A stretch of 64,000 nucleotides of DNA from Caecibacteroides pullorum (GTDB lineage Bacteria; Bacteroidota; Bacteroidia; Bacteroidales; Bacteroidaceae), in contig NZ_JAAZTS010000004.1 in assembly GCF_019239235.1 (NCBI RefSeq), positions 149,518 to 213,517 of the forward strand, written 5' to 3'. Shown here one piece after another: positions 9,966 through 18,125 of the stretch (positions are counted from its first letter, which is position 1; each line of letters opens with the position of its first letter). Position numbers and translations under genes: made by a program. Under the pieces are notes generated by a model. That model saw only the letters and a program-made list of their open reading frames with translations. It had not been told where the DNA came from and searched no databases.

Positions 9966-11324
9966 TTACAAGTTGAAAAAGCCCGCATAGGCCACGCCTA
10001 CCGACACGGCAGGCTCGTTGTTGAACTTGCTTTTGAGGAGGCCGATGGAATATTCGCCCTTGAGCACGACTTCCTTCAGCGGATAGTAGTTGACGCCCAC
10101 GGCCAGACGCTGGCGGCCATACTCCTCGTAGTGGGTCACGGCCTTGGCAGTCTTGTACATGGAGTCGTAGTACTCGTAGCGGCCGAAGAGGTAGAGGCGC
10201 TGCTCCTTGTCGGCACGTCTGGGGTTGAGGGAAAGGAAGTCGTAACCCACCTCCACACCTGTGGCAATGGCACTCGAGGCCACGGGCTGCTTGGGCGAGG
10301 GAGAGTCCTTGGAGAAGCTCTGGTTGTAGCGGGTGATGAGGTCGGCGTCGGACAGGTGGCCATAGTCGAACGAGCCGCGCGCCACCCAGTTGTGGGCGTC
10401 GTAGCAGAAGTCGAACGCGCCGATGAGTACCGTTCCCTTCACATCGTCGTAAACGGCGTTGGTGGCCTTCTTCAGAGTATTGCTGAAGGAGTTGCCCGCA
10501 TAGCCGCTGAGCGAGAGGCGCAGGCCTTTCACCGAATAGTTGTCCACACGGAAGGCGCCCGCCATGGAATTGGCTATCTTGAATTCGTAGGGGCTGCCCG
10601 CTCCACCTTTCACCCATTCCTTGCTGCCGAAGCGGTCGGAGTCGAGGCCTGCCAGAAGCATGGCTTCGTAGCGCCACTGGCCGGCACGGCCCCAAAGGCT
10701 GACGCCCGTCTCGTGCCACGTGCAGGGCAGGATGGTGTTCTCGCCCTCGGGTCGATAGACACCGAAGAACTCGGTGGGCAGGTGGTGGGCATTGGTCATG
10801 CCGACGGGCACTACCATGTGGCCCAGCTTGATGTTGAACTGGGGGCAGAAGGACTTCTGAATCCAAAACTGCTCGAGGGCCACTTCGCCACCACGCTCCA
10901 CTTCGCTTTCGTACTCACCGCCTTCGTGTTCCTCAATCTCGACGGCACTCTCCGTACCGCCATGTTCAAATTCGATTTCGGTACCCATGGTCCAGCCCTT
11001 GCCGAAGTCGTACCCCAGCATGATGACTACGTGGGGCAGGTCGAAGCGTCCGTGCGTGTCGTCCTTGTAGTTCTGCGGGCTGTCGTAGCGCAGGTAGTTG
11101 TCACTATAAAAATTGTAGCTGTAAACGGCTTCCCCATAGCCGCCGATAGTGAAGCGCCGCTTGCGGGGAGCGGCTTCGGCGTCGGTTTGCTGTACAGCTT
11201 CGATACTTGCCAGCTTGGCCCGTCCGTCGGGCTCCGTCCGTTGAGAGGTTGTCCCCTCGTCGGCGTAAAGTGCTCCTGTACAGAGCATCAGGCCCAATGA
11301 CAGGCCCCATACCTTTTGTTTCAT
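9966..11324 (-). CDS. Outer-membrane beta-barrel porin of the iron operon
   Basis: 452 residues. Signal peptide MKQKVWGLSLGLMLCTGALYA-D. After a short linker the protein alternates polar and hydrophobic residues in barrel fashion (for example FTIGGYGEAVYSYNFY, RFDLPHVVIMLGYDFG) and ends in aromatic ..YAGFFNL, a typical outer-membrane assembly signal. An acidic stretch around residues 125-150 (EHGGTESAVEIEEHEGGEYE) could form a metal-binding loop. First gene of the imelysin operon, directly under a promoter. Likely passes iron or an iron chelate, by context only. Confidence 0.85.
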   Translation of the reverse strand: MKQKVWGLSLGLMLCTGALYADEGTTSQRTEPDGRAKLASIEAVQQTDAEAAPRKRRFTIGGYGEAVYSYNFYSDNYLRYDSPQNYKDDTHGRFDLPHVVIMLGYDFGKGWTMGTEIEFEHGGTESAVEIEEHEGGEYESEVERGGEVALEQFWIQKSFCPQFNIKLGHMVVPVGMTNAHHLPTEFFGVYRPEGENTILPCTWHETGVSLWGRAGQWRYEAMLLAGLDSDRFGSKEWVKGGAGSPYEFKIANSMAGAFRVDNYSVKGLRLSLSGYAGNSFSNTLKKATNAVYDDVKGTVLIGAFDFCYDAHNWVARGSFDYGHLSDADLITRYNQSFSKDSPSPKQPVASSAIATGVEVGYDFLSLNPRRADKEQRLYLFGRYEYYDSMYKTAKAVTHYEEYGRQRLAVGVNYYPLKEVVLKGEYSIGLLKSKFNNEPAVSVGVAYAGFFNL

Positions 11325-11354
11325 TTCACTTATTTTTTATAATTTTTGTTGGCG

Positions 11355-11385
11355 CAAAGGTACGGGGACAGTTCAAAGGGGGCAA
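11355..11385 (-). promoter_or_regulatory. Promoter of the porin-imelysin-DUF1111 operon
   Basis: On the minus strand, -7 box TACCTTTG (11362-11355) fits TAnnTTTG, and a TTG (11385-11383) lies exactly 20 bp upstream as the -33 element. The 5' leader would be about 25-30 nt before the ATG at 11324. Confidence 0.75.
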
Positions 11386-11455
11386 TACCTAAAAAAAGGT
11401 ATTATGAAGAGGGGAATAGTCAGTTTTAGGTATTAGGCATGAGGTTTGAGGTATT
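11384..11455. promoter_or_regulatory. AGGTATT repeat cluster, candidate operator
   Basis: AATACCT (11384-11390) and AGGTATT (11397-11403) form a perfect 7-bp inverted repeat with a 6-bp spacer, overlapping the -33 element of the iron-operon promoter. Two more AGGTATT copies follow at 11428-11434 and 11449-11455, 31 and 21 bp further on, i.e. about three and two helical turns. This arrangement is what a dimeric or cooperative regulator would use. The regulator is not identified; an iron regulator is the natural guess from the genes controlled. Confidence 0.5.
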
Positions 11456-11579
11456 GAGGAAGATTATTCCCAATTTGTCAAGCGCAGCTGTGCGTGCCCC
11501 CCTTCTCCACACACACCGAGACCGAGCCGAACGGTAAATCATCTTTACACAACATTCAGACCCCGAAATCACCCGTCAA

Positions 11580-11662
11580 GACTCCCTAGAGTCATGGGTC
11601 AAGACTCCTTAGAGTCATCGGCCATAACTCCCTAGAGTGTCGAGCCACGACTCCCTAGAGTC
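11580..11662. repeat. Tandem array of 14-bp palindromes, period 23 bp, four copies
   Basis: GACTCCCTAGAGTC or a one- to two-base variant occurs at 11580-11593, 11603-11616, 11626-11639 and 11649-11662. Starts are exactly 23 bp apart. Each unit has GACTC/GAGTC arms around CCTA or CTTA, while the 9-bp spacers (ATGGGTCAA, ATCGGCCAT, TCGAGCCAC) differ. The array lies 127 bp past the stop codon of the last SPFH-operon gene. Confidence 0.9.
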
Positions 11663-11788
11663 TTCGAGAGAGACGCCAGAAAGTTTGCAAATGCCTGATA
11701 ATCAACACTGGAAGAAACTGCTCCATCCGGTCGGCGGGCGAAGGCGGGAGTGCGGGCCTCCGATTCGGAGCGATAAAACATATTTACA

Positions 11789-12286
11789 TCACTTCAGCCG
11801 CAGGGTCACAACGTAATAGACGGCCAGAGAGAGGGCCATCAGCACCAGCGCGGCCAGGCAGGCGATGCGTGCCCAGAGATGGTGGTCGCTCCAGGGGCCG
11901 ACGGCAAAGAGCAGGCTGATGCAGACGTTGAACGCCCGCAGGAGACGCACTACGCACACGTATTGCTGCCCTACGTTGCGGGCATTCACGCGCACAGGGA
12001 AGCGGATGAAGCGCACGGGCAGGCGGGCACCCGTCACCATCAGCGCGAACACGAGCGTCGACAGGAGGGCCGATACCCACATATTGCCATCCGCCTGTCC
12101 GCCCTGCGTGGTATACTGCCAAAGCACGCCCACCCAGCCCAGCACGACCAGAAGCAGGGCCACGCCTTCCATCACCCAATCGACAACGGCGGGGCGGAAA
12201 TGTACATCGGGACAATCGTGGGCCGAGAAAGGACCCAAGTTCACACCAAACAGATTGAAAGACTTGATTCGTATCATAATCGTCAT
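11789..12286 (-). CDS. Small integral membrane protein, unknown function
   Basis: 165 residues, family not recognised. Three or four hydrophobic segments are visible (about 36-60, 68-90, 112-128, 138-162), with a short polar N-terminus containing SFNLFGVNLGPFSAHDCPDVHFRP. Its ATG overlaps the stop of the upstream S41 peptidase gene as ATGA (12286-12283), indicating translational coupling. A longer ORF in another frame over the same DNA is rich in Arg/Pro/Gly and is a GC-rich shadow. Last gene of the SPFH operon. Confidence 0.75.
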   Translation of the reverse strand: MTIMIRIKSFNLFGVNLGPFSAHDCPDVHFRPAVVDWVMEGVALLLVVLGWVGVLWQYTTQGGQADGNMWVSALLSTLVFALMVTGARLPVRFIRFPVRVNARNVGQQYVCVVRLLRAFNVCISLLFAVGPWSDHHLWARIACLAALVLMALSLAVYYVVTLRLK

Positions 12287-13557
12287 TGTTTTTTAATCCA
12301 CTCATAGACAGGGTCCACTCCCTGCCGATAATCGTCGAAAGTCATCGGGATGTGCACGTCGGGCACCAGCGTATCGACCTCTTCGTCCACGTTCTTGAAA
12401 TACTTGGTGGAGTATTGCACCTGCAGGCCCGAAGCGGGCAGGGTGAAGCTGCGCACCTCGCCCAGATGGTTGGGCTTGCCGGAGGTTTCCTCTCCCACCC
12501 AGCAGGCACCCAACAGGCGCTTGAAGTCCAGCGCATTCAGAATGGCGGACGAGAAGGTGGCCGCCCCCAACACCACATAAACGCGGGGCGGGTTGTCCAT
12601 CCGATGCATGAAGTCGGCCAGCTTTTCAGCCAGACGGGTGCCCGGCTGCGAATTGCCGCCCCCATTGAAGCGGACATCCCACACCAGCCTGCTGACGGGC
12701 CGATGGCGGAGCGTGGCGAACACACTGTCCTCCAGCGCGGCAAACGAAGGCAGACGGGAGGCTACCGACTTGTTGCCATTGGCTTCTTCCAGCTCCCTGC
12801 TCCAACACTTGTTGTACTGGATGTAGAGGAGGCTGTCCGCCGCCTCGTAGTGCAGGGTAAAAAGGGTACGGGCATTCCGATAGCAGAGGGGCAAGCCGCT
12901 CGGACGGAAGGTAGCCAGCTGCTTGGGGTCTATGGGGCCGGACGTCAGCTCGTGTTCCTGCAGGCTGCCATCGGCTGAAGCCAGCTTGAGCGTGACGCGA
13001 CCGTCCGACACGAATCCGAAGTGTTCCAGCAGTTGGACGAAGCACAGGTAATTGGGCACCATCGTCTTGCGCACCGCCTCGTTGTCGGCCGAGAAGAGGG
13101 TGCCCAGGCTGTCGGCCACCACTTCGGCAGCAGTACCGTTCAGCTCCACCAACCGACAACCCAACATGGCTTCCTGCCCCACGGGAGCGGTAACGACGTA
13201 CAAGCCATCGGCCATCCACTTCAGGCCCAGGGGCAGCAGGCGGTTGCGGTCGAGCAGAGGGGTGAAGTTCAGGTTGGTGTGCAGGTCGCCGAAGGTGGCA
13301 ATCCACTGCTGCAGCCCCAAGGACATCTGCAGGTCGGACAGCCCATTGCGGCTCCGGCGTTTCCAGGCCTCAATACCTCGGTCGAAATCGGCTCGACTAC
13401 GGACGGTAAAGAAGTCGTAGTGCCGCTGGGGCAGCCATCGGGCCAGCGAGTCCAAGTCTCGTGACCAGTCTGTGCGGGCCACCGGCTGGGCTTCCACACC
13501 CAGCACCAGGCAGAGCATTGCCATCCATAATATCATCTGTCTTTTCATCATTTCCAT
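12283..13557 (-). CDS. Secreted S41-family (tail-specific protease-like) peptidase
   Basis: 424 residues from the ATG at 13557, which lies 4 nt after the stop of the Arc-type gene; an upstream in-frame ATG at 13611 would overlap that gene and adds a basic non-signal extension. Signal peptide MKRQMILWMAMLCLVLGVEA-QP. Near residues 270-345 the S41 features appear: VWDVRFNGGGNSQPG, then VVLGAATFSSAILNA with the candidate catalytic Ser in TFSSA, and GEETSGKPNHLGE. The classical PDZ domain is not obvious, as in short Bacteroides S41 proteins. Function probably periplasmic or surface protein processing; substrate unknown. Coupled by ATGA overlap to the membrane protein downstream. Confidence 0.85.
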   Translation of the reverse strand: MEMMKRQMILWMAMLCLVLGVEAQPVARTDWSRDLDSLARWLPQRHYDFFTVRSRADFDRGIEAWKRRSRNGLSDLQMSLGLQQWIATFGDLHTNLNFTPLLDRNRLLPLGLKWMADGLYVVTAPVGQEAMLGCRLVELNGTAAEVVADSLGTLFSADNEAVRKTMVPNYLCFVQLLEHFGFVSDGRVTLKLASADGSLQEHELTSGPIDPKQLATFRPSGLPLCYRNARTLFTLHYEAADSLLYIQYNKCWSRELEEANGNKSVASRLPSFAALEDSVFATLRHRPVSRLVWDVRFNGGGNSQPGTRLAEKLADFMHRMDNPPRVYVVLGAATFSSAILNALDFKRLLGACWVGEETSGKPNHLGEVRSFTLPASGLQVQYSTKYFKNVDEEVDTLVPDVHIPMTFDDYRQGVDPVYEWIKKQ

Positions 13558-13561
13558 CGTC

Positions 13562-13795
13562 TTATTCTTTTTCGGGAGTCTTACCCTCCGCTTCGTCCGC
13601 GGGGTCCTCATCGGCCGGACGCTTCTTCGCCTTCTTCAGCCGCCCACTCTTGCGCAGGGCCTCGTTGATGATCCATTGGAGCTGGCCGTTGGTGCTGCGG
13701 AACTCGTCGGCCGCCCACTTCTCGATGGCATCCATCGTGGCGGCGTCCACGCGCAGGACAAAACTCTTGGTTGTATTTTCTTTCTTTGTTGCCAC
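13562..13795 (-). CDS. Arc-type ribbon-helix-helix DNA-binding protein
   Basis: About 77 residues from a GTG at 13795 (reads VATKKENTTKSFVLRVD); an ATG at 13837 would add 14 residues and overlap the upstream hydrolase gene by 11 nt. The strand KSFVLRVD plus two helices (MDAIEKWAADEF, NGQLQWIINEALRKSGR) match Arc/MetJ-type ribbon-helix-helix proteins; the tail is charged and low-complexity (KKAKKRPADEDPADEAEG). Homologues I remember begin MATKK, which favours the GTG start. Encoded inside the SPFH operon, so it may autoregulate it. No operator could be assigned. Confidence 0.8.
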   Translation of the reverse strand: MATKKENTTKSFVLRVDAATMDAIEKWAADEFRSTNGQLQWIINEALRKSGRLKKAKKRPADEDPADEAEGKTPEKE

Positions 13796-13826
13796 TTTAT
13801 ACGTATTTTTACCAGACAAACAACAA

Positions 13827-15173
13827 TCAACGCACATCCCTGCCGCGGATGAAGCCGGCCACGTCGTCGGCCACGCAGGAGGGCACGGGGCGCGCCTCGT
13901 TATACTCCAGCGGGGTGGACTTGCCCTTGCCTTCCTGCAACAGGTGGTTCAGCGCGGGATAGGACTTGAGCTGCGCCTTGGGACGGGTGAGCAGGCCCAT
14001 GAGCCACAGGCCGTAGTCCTGCATGGTGACCTGATAGTCGCGCTCGCCCTGAAGCACCAGCAGGGGGCAGGTCAGAGCTGAGGCCACTTCCACGGGGCGA
14101 TAGGCGCGTAGAAATTCCCAATACCCCTTGGGCAGGCCCAGCGGCAGGGCGATGGTGTCGCTGAAGGCGGGCGTGCCCAGGCGCTTCACGTTGGCCACCT
14201 GCCGCTTCAGCTCGTCCAGCCGGGCACGCGTCTGCTCGCTGGGCGTGGTCAGCGAGGCGAGGTATTCCGACTGCTCCACCAGCAGGTCCTCGAAGGGACG
14301 GGCAGGTCCGGCCACGATGATGATGCCTGCCACCTGCGGCGAACGTTGGGCAATGCGCGGGGCCATCATGCCGCCCTGGCTGTGGCCGAGGACAAAGACA
14401 CTGTCGGCCGCCACCTGAGGCAGGCCGGCTGCCAGACGGACGGCCGAGAGGGCATCGTCCACCGTCTCCACATCCATGTCCAGCCGGCGGCCCTGCGGCA
14501 CGCAATCGGCGCCGTAGACCTTCGTGCGCTTGTCGTAGCGCAGGGTGGCAATGCCGCGGTAGGCCAGTAGCCAGGCCAGGTCGCGGAAGGGCTTGTTGGG
14601 GCCTATGGTCTCGTCGCGGTCGTTGGGACCCGAGCCGTGTACCAGCACTACGCAGGGCACGCGCCGGCCCTCCTCCTTCAGGCGGGGCAGGGTCAGCGTG
14701 GCGGGCAGGCGGTAGCCGTCGGTCACCACCACGGTGTCGCGCTCTTCCATCAGCGTGCGGTCGAAGGCCACGGCAGGCGCTCCGGCAGGTTCGGGGGCGG
14801 GCACCACGCGAATGGTGTTCAGCCGCCCGTCGGCGTCGAAACCCACAAGCAGGCGCAGGCGGTAGCGTTCGAAGGTCAGGTCGCGGCGGCACAGCTCCAC
14901 ACCCTGCACGGCTTCCTGCGTCCAGGCTCCAGCCGACTGCAATGCGCCAAACTGACCCGTCAGCTGGCGCCAGGTGTCGGCAAACACGGCGGGCGAGAGC
15001 TGTCGCTGCGCCTCGTCGTTGAGGGCGGCATAGATGCTGTCGCCCCGACCTTCGATGAGGTGTTCGTAAATGCGCTCCGCACGCACCCGACGGTCGTCCT
15101 GCGCCCATCCCTTCAGGGCACTTCCGCCCAGCAGGAAGAGCAAAACTCCTATAATAAGCCTCCAATTATCCAT
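13827..15173 (-). CDS. Secreted alpha/beta hydrolase with DUF3887-like N-terminus
   Basis: 448 residues. Signal peptide MDNWRLIIGVLLFLLGGSALKGWA-QD. Residues 25-125 look like the DUF3887 fold (small alpha+beta, LSPAVFADTWRQLTGQFGALQS). The hydrolase part has the oxyanion motif VHGSGPNDRD, the nucleophile elbow GHSQGG near residue 264, the acid in LVLQGERDYQV and the His in PALNHLLQEG. Domain order matches Bacteroidetes alpha/beta hydrolases annotated as esterases or peptidases; substrate unknown. Its first codons and the end of the upstream gene are built from an AT-rich repeat (15155-15200). Confidence 0.9.
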   Translation of the reverse strand: MDNWRLIIGVLLFLLGGSALKGWAQDDRRVRAERIYEHLIEGRGDSIYAALNDEAQRQLSPAVFADTWRQLTGQFGALQSAGAWTQEAVQGVELCRRDLTFERYRLRLLVGFDADGRLNTIRVVPAPEPAGAPAVAFDRTLMEERDTVVVTDGYRLPATLTLPRLKEEGRRVPCVVLVHGSGPNDRDETIGPNKPFRDLAWLLAYRGIATLRYDKRTKVYGADCVPQGRRLDMDVETVDDALSAVRLAAGLPQVAADSVFVLGHSQGGMMAPRIAQRSPQVAGIIIVAGPARPFEDLLVEQSEYLASLTTPSEQTRARLDELKRQVANVKRLGTPAFSDTIALPLGLPKGYWEFLRAYRPVEVASALTCPLLVLQGERDYQVTMQDYGLWLMGLLTRPKAQLKSYPALNHLLQEGKGKSTPLEYNEARPVPSCVADDVAGFIRGRDVR

Positions 15174-15200
15174 TGTCCATTATCAATTATCCATTGTTCT
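15155..15200. repeat. AT-rich junction repeat supplying a start and a stop region
   Basis: Reiterated units of TCCAATTATCCATTGTCCAT type. On the minus strand they encode the last residues (KNNG, stop) of the upstream membrane protein and the ATG GAT AAT TGG start of the hydrolase. Related repeats occur at six other gene junctions in this window. Confidence 0.7.
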
Positions 15201-15699
15201 TCAGCCAACGGCTGTAATAGTAATAATCCAGGTAATACTTCAGCGCGCCGCCCACAAAGGCCAGCGCCACAATCATCAGGTTGCGCAGGCGGAAGCGGTC
15301 GGCCCATACGGCGGCATCGAAGCCTTCCACCGCCCACTCTATCAGGTCGAAGACGAGCGTCACCCCTACCACCACCAGCGCATACACGCCGCCGGTAAAG
15401 AGCACGAAGAGGGGCTTGTTGCGCAGGTAGAGGCGGTGCGTCAGGTTGCCCACCACGATGTGCCTCGTCTCCACACGCGGACGGCAATAGAGGTAGACGC
15501 CCCGCAGGGCGATGAGCACGCCCACCAGCATGAAGACGGCAATCATCCAAAGGTTGCCCTTGTCCATCAGCAGCCAGTCGCGGCCGAGTATCCAGGCAAA
15601 CACCAGCGCGATGAACACCCCCACTCCGATGCCGGAGCCGGCCGTCAGGCGGGTGCTGCACTGATAGATTACTTCACTGCCTTGATTCAATCCGAACAT
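15187..15699 (-). CDS. Membrane protein of SPFH operon, unknown family
   Basis: 170 residues, not recognised. Four hydrophobic segments: about 23-40, 50-68, 98-118 and 141-158. A basic stretch between segments 2 and 3 (CRPRVETRHIVVGNLTHRLYLRNK) and a tyrosine-rich end (LKYYLDYYYYSRWLKN) stand out. It lies 23 bp downstream of the SPFH gene and 13 bp upstream of the hydrolase start, so it belongs to the same transcript. Confidence 0.75.
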   Translation of the reverse strand: MFGLNQGSEVIYQCSTRLTAGSGIGVGVFIALVFAWILGRDWLLMDKGNLWMIAVFMLVGVLIALRGVYLYCRPRVETRHIVVGNLTHRLYLRNKPLFVLFTGGVYALVVVGVTLVFDLIEWAVEGFDAAVWADRFRLRNLMIVALAFVGGALKYYLDYYYYSRWLKNNG

Positions 15700-15722
15700 A
15701 ACGCTTCCGTGTTTTTAAGCCA

Positions 15723-16688
15723 TCAATGGTTCAGCGTCCCCGTATTCACCACCGGCTGGGCAGCCTCGTCGGCACAGAGCACCACGAGCAGATTGCTCAC
15801 CATGGCCGCCTTCTTCTCTTCGTCCAGCTCCACGATTTCGTCCTTCGAGAGCTTGTCCAGCGCCATGTGGACCATCGACACGGCCCCTTCGACAATCTTC
15901 TCGCGGGCACTGATGATGGCCGACGCCTGCTGGCGGCGCAGCATCACGGCCGCAATCTCGGGCGCATAAGCCAGGTAGTTGATGCGGGCTTCCAGCACCT
16001 CGATACCCGCCATGGCCAGGCGCTCGTTGAGCTTCTGCTCCAGCTGGTCGTTGATTTCCTCGCCGCCCGAGCGGAGGGTCAGTTCGCCGTCGGCGCCCTC
16101 GTTGTCGTCGTAGGCATACTGCCCGGCCACCTGGCGCAGGGCGGCGTCGCTCTGAATCTTCACGAAGTTCTCGAAGGCGTTCATGCGGTTGGCCACGGCG
16201 TTGCCCATGTTCACCGCCTTGCCGTCGCTCGACGTGGTGCCCGCGCTGGCCATGGTCTGCGAGTCGATTTCGAACATCGCCTTGTACGTGTCCTTCAGCC
16301 GCCACACCAGCACGAGGCCTATCAGCACGGGGTTGCCTATCTTGTCGTTCACCTTGATGGGCTCCACGTCGAGGTTGCGTGCACGCAGCGACAGCTTCTT
16401 GGCCTCCATGAAGGGGTTCACCCAGAAGAAGCCCGTCTCGCGGAACGTGCCCTTATACCGGCCAAAGAACACCATGGCCCGTGCCTCGTTGGGCTCCAGC
16501 ATCATGTAGCCGCAGTTCAGGATGATCCACAACACGGACATCACCGTCCCCAGCACATAGAGCAGCACGCCGCCCGTCACGAAGCACCACACCGTGGCAC
16601 CCGCCCATACAAACAGAAAGAGAAACAGGGCCAGGAAGCCGTTCATCTTAAAACCTTTGAAATTCATTTCTTTTGTTTCCATACGCAT
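15723..16688 (-). CDS. SPFH/Band 7 domain membrane protein
   Basis: 321 residues (ATG at 16682 is an alternative start). Two hydrophobic segments (about 15-38 and 40-62) lead to an SPFH domain: EPNEARAMVFFGRYKGTFRETGFFWVNPF is the signature entry, followed by LSLRARNLDVEPIKVNDKIGNPV and a helical C-terminal part with QQASAIISAREKIVEGAV. SPFH proteins (stomatin/prohibitin/HflK-like) oligomerise into membrane rings that often act with proteases. First gene of a six-gene minus-strand operon that includes an S41 peptidase, a hydrolase and an Arc-type regulator. Confidence 0.92.
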   Translation of the reverse strand: MRMETKEMNFKGFKMNGFLALFLFLFVWAGATVWCFVTGGVLLYVLGTVMSVLWIILNCGYMMLEPNEARAMVFFGRYKGTFRETGFFWVNPFMEAKKLSLRARNLDVEPIKVNDKIGNPVLIGLVLVWRLKDTYKAMFEIDSQTMASAGTTSSDGKAVNMGNAVANRMNAFENFVKIQSDAALRQVAGQYAYDDNEGADGELTLRSGGEEINDQLEQKLNERLAMAGIEVLEARINYLAYAPEIAAVMLRRQQASAIISAREKIVEGAVSMVHMALDKLSKDEIVELDEEKKAAMVSNLLVVLCADEAAQPVVNTGTLNH

Positions 16689-16717
16689 TGTTTTAAAGTG
16701 ATATCATTTTAATATCG

Positions 16718-16748
16718 CAAAGATATGTATTCCGTTTGATTTGTGCAA
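16718..16748 (-). promoter_or_regulatory. Promoter of the SPFH operon
   Basis: Minus-strand -7 box TATCTTTG (16725-16718) with TTG (16748-16746) exactly 20 bp upstream. Leader of about 25 nt to the SPFH start. Confidence 0.75.
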
Positions 16749-16800
16749 GAGCTTCCGCCCAGTTTTTTCCAACACTAAACAATTTAAATTTCGTATTAAA

Positions 16801-18096
16801 ATGAAAAATATATATTGGATATTATTTATATTGCTCGGTGCAGGTTTCTCTTTTACATCTTGTAGTGAAGAAGAGCCATTTTCTACTGCAACAGCAGATG
16901 ACGAGCCTCGTATCATAGCTCCTACGTTTCCGGAGCGTGACGCTAATGGTGGACTGGGAACTATTTCTGAAATAGACAGGGATGTATTGTTTTCAATAAC
17001 AGTAACAACTACGCCTGCTGATTTCACTTCTGTGGTTTGGACTCTTGACGGTGAAGAAGTCGGAACAGAAAAGACGCTCGAGATGAATCTTAATGCTGGT
17101 GTTTATCATCTTAGGGTTGATGTCTCCACTCCTGTAGGAAAGACAACTTTCCGTGAAGGACTTGTAAAAATAAAAGCTTTGGCTGAAGATCCTCAGAGTG
17201 AAGAAGTAATATCAGAACGTATTGTCGCAACTGGAGGATGGGCACGTCTTAGTGGAACAAATCTTGAAAAGGTTGCAAAAGTAGCATTAAAGCAGATAAA
17301 CATTGCCGAGTCTAAAACTAATCAGGAAGTGGAAATCTCTGATATAACATACGTGGAATCAGATGGTTATATTGAATTTAAAATTCCTTCAGAATTGTCT
17401 GACGGTGAGTATCGTGTGGAATTTATAGATGTGGAAGGCAGTAGATACGGTGCTAATACAATGGATGTTACTTCCAAGCCGTTGATTACTGCAGGACCTG
17501 AAAACAAACGTCCTGATGCTGAGTGGACTATTACCGGTTTGAATCTTGACAAGGTCGTTTCGTTGTCATTGGGTGGAAATACAATCACTACATTCGTTGA
17601 ACAGTATTCAACTCGTCTTACATTCATTTCACCTGCAATTGCAGACGGAGATTATGTATTGACAGGTATATCCAAATCCGGAGAAAATGTTAGTTTCTTT
17701 ATTGATGGTGAGATAAAGACAGAACTTGCAGTTACGGTAAAAGACTCTCCATTGGAAGTTGAATTATGGAATGGACATCATTATGTATCATGGGATTTAC
17801 CTGAAGGTGATCCAAACAGGTTGTTTGATGCGGTGCAGAATGATGTGAAGAATTTGCCTGTAGGAACAAAATTAAAGGTATATTACTCAATTAAATCTGA
17901 TGATAGCTATCATAAAATCAGATTCTCTTCCGGATGGTGGACAGAACTTCCCGGGTACCCTGAGTTTGATGTTTATGCGGACGGTGTTAGTGACATAATT
18001 ATGTCACATGAGATACTTGACTTGTTGAATTCGCAAGATGGATTCCTTTGTGTAGGTTTCGGATATTACGTTGATAGAATTACTTACGAAGAATAA
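16801..18096 (+). CDS. Lipoprotein with Ig/IPT-like domains, SGBP-like
   Basis: 431 residues from the ATG at 16801 (upstream codons are not signal-like). Lipoprotein signal with Cys at residue 21 ([11 protein letters not shown]). Residues 60-140 look like a PKD/Ig-type domain ([13 protein letters not shown]). Two repeats follow with IPT/TIG character: [19 protein letters not shown] and [19 protein letters not shown]. The last 130 residues, rich in Trp and Tyr ([23 protein letters not shown]), could bind glycan. This layout resembles surface glycan-binding proteins (SusE/F-position, SGBP-B) of Bacteroides polysaccharide-utilisation loci. A GH3 gene starts 29 bp downstream, but no SusC/SusD pair is present. 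Base composition is clearly lower in GC than the SPFH operon next to it. Confidence 0.75.
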   Translation: MKNIYWILFILLGAGFSFTSCSEEEPFSTATADDEPRIIAPTFPERDANGGLGTISEIDRDVLFSITVTTTPADFTSVVWTLDGEEVGTEKTLEMNLNAGVYHLRVDVSTPVGKTTFREGLVKIKALAEDPQSEEVISERIVATGGWARLSGTNLEKVAKVALKQINIAESKTNQEVEISDITYVESDGYIEFKIPSELSDGEYRVEFIDVEGSRYGANTMDVTSKPLITAGPENKRPDAEWTITGLNLDKVVSLSLGGNTITTFVEQYSTRLTFISPAIADGDYVLTGISKSGENVSFFIDGEIKTELAVTVKDSPLEVELWNGHHYVSWDLPEGDPNRLFDAVQNDVKNLPVGTKLKVYYSIKSDDSYHKIRFSSGWWTELPGYPEFDVYADGVSDIIMSHEILDLLNSQDGFLCVGFGYYVDRITYEE

Positions 18097-18125
18097 TTTA
18101 TTTACCAAGAAAAAGATTGATAAAT

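Larger units (their letters stand above)
11325..11788. other. Gene-free stretch between SPFH operon end and iron operon
   Basis: 464 bp without a credible gene. It holds the iron-operon promoter (11355-11385), the AGGTATT cluster (11384-11455) and the 23-bp palindrome array (11580-11662). 11456-11579 and 11663-11788 show nothing further that I recognise. Confidence 0.7.

Noticed and set aside
8676..11300. 874-residue open frame on the plus strand opposite the porin and imelysin genes
   Set aside because: Antisense shadow created by GC-rich codon third positions; residue composition (Val/Gly/Ala/His-rich) is not protein-like and it spans two well-supported genes.
11580..11662. CRISPR array
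   Set aside because: Repeats of 14 bp with 9-bp spacers are far too short, and no cas genes are nearby. The same holds for the arrays at 37833 and 50414.
11784..12305. 173-residue minus-strand frame over the small membrane protein gene
   Set aside because: Arg/Pro/Gly-rich shadow; the overlapping 165-residue frame has transmembrane segments and ATGA coupling to the upstream gene.
13899..15165. 421-residue minus-strand frame over the alpha/beta hydrolase
   Set aside because: Same strand, wrong frame; the hydrolase frame has signal peptide, GHSQGG and the full triad.
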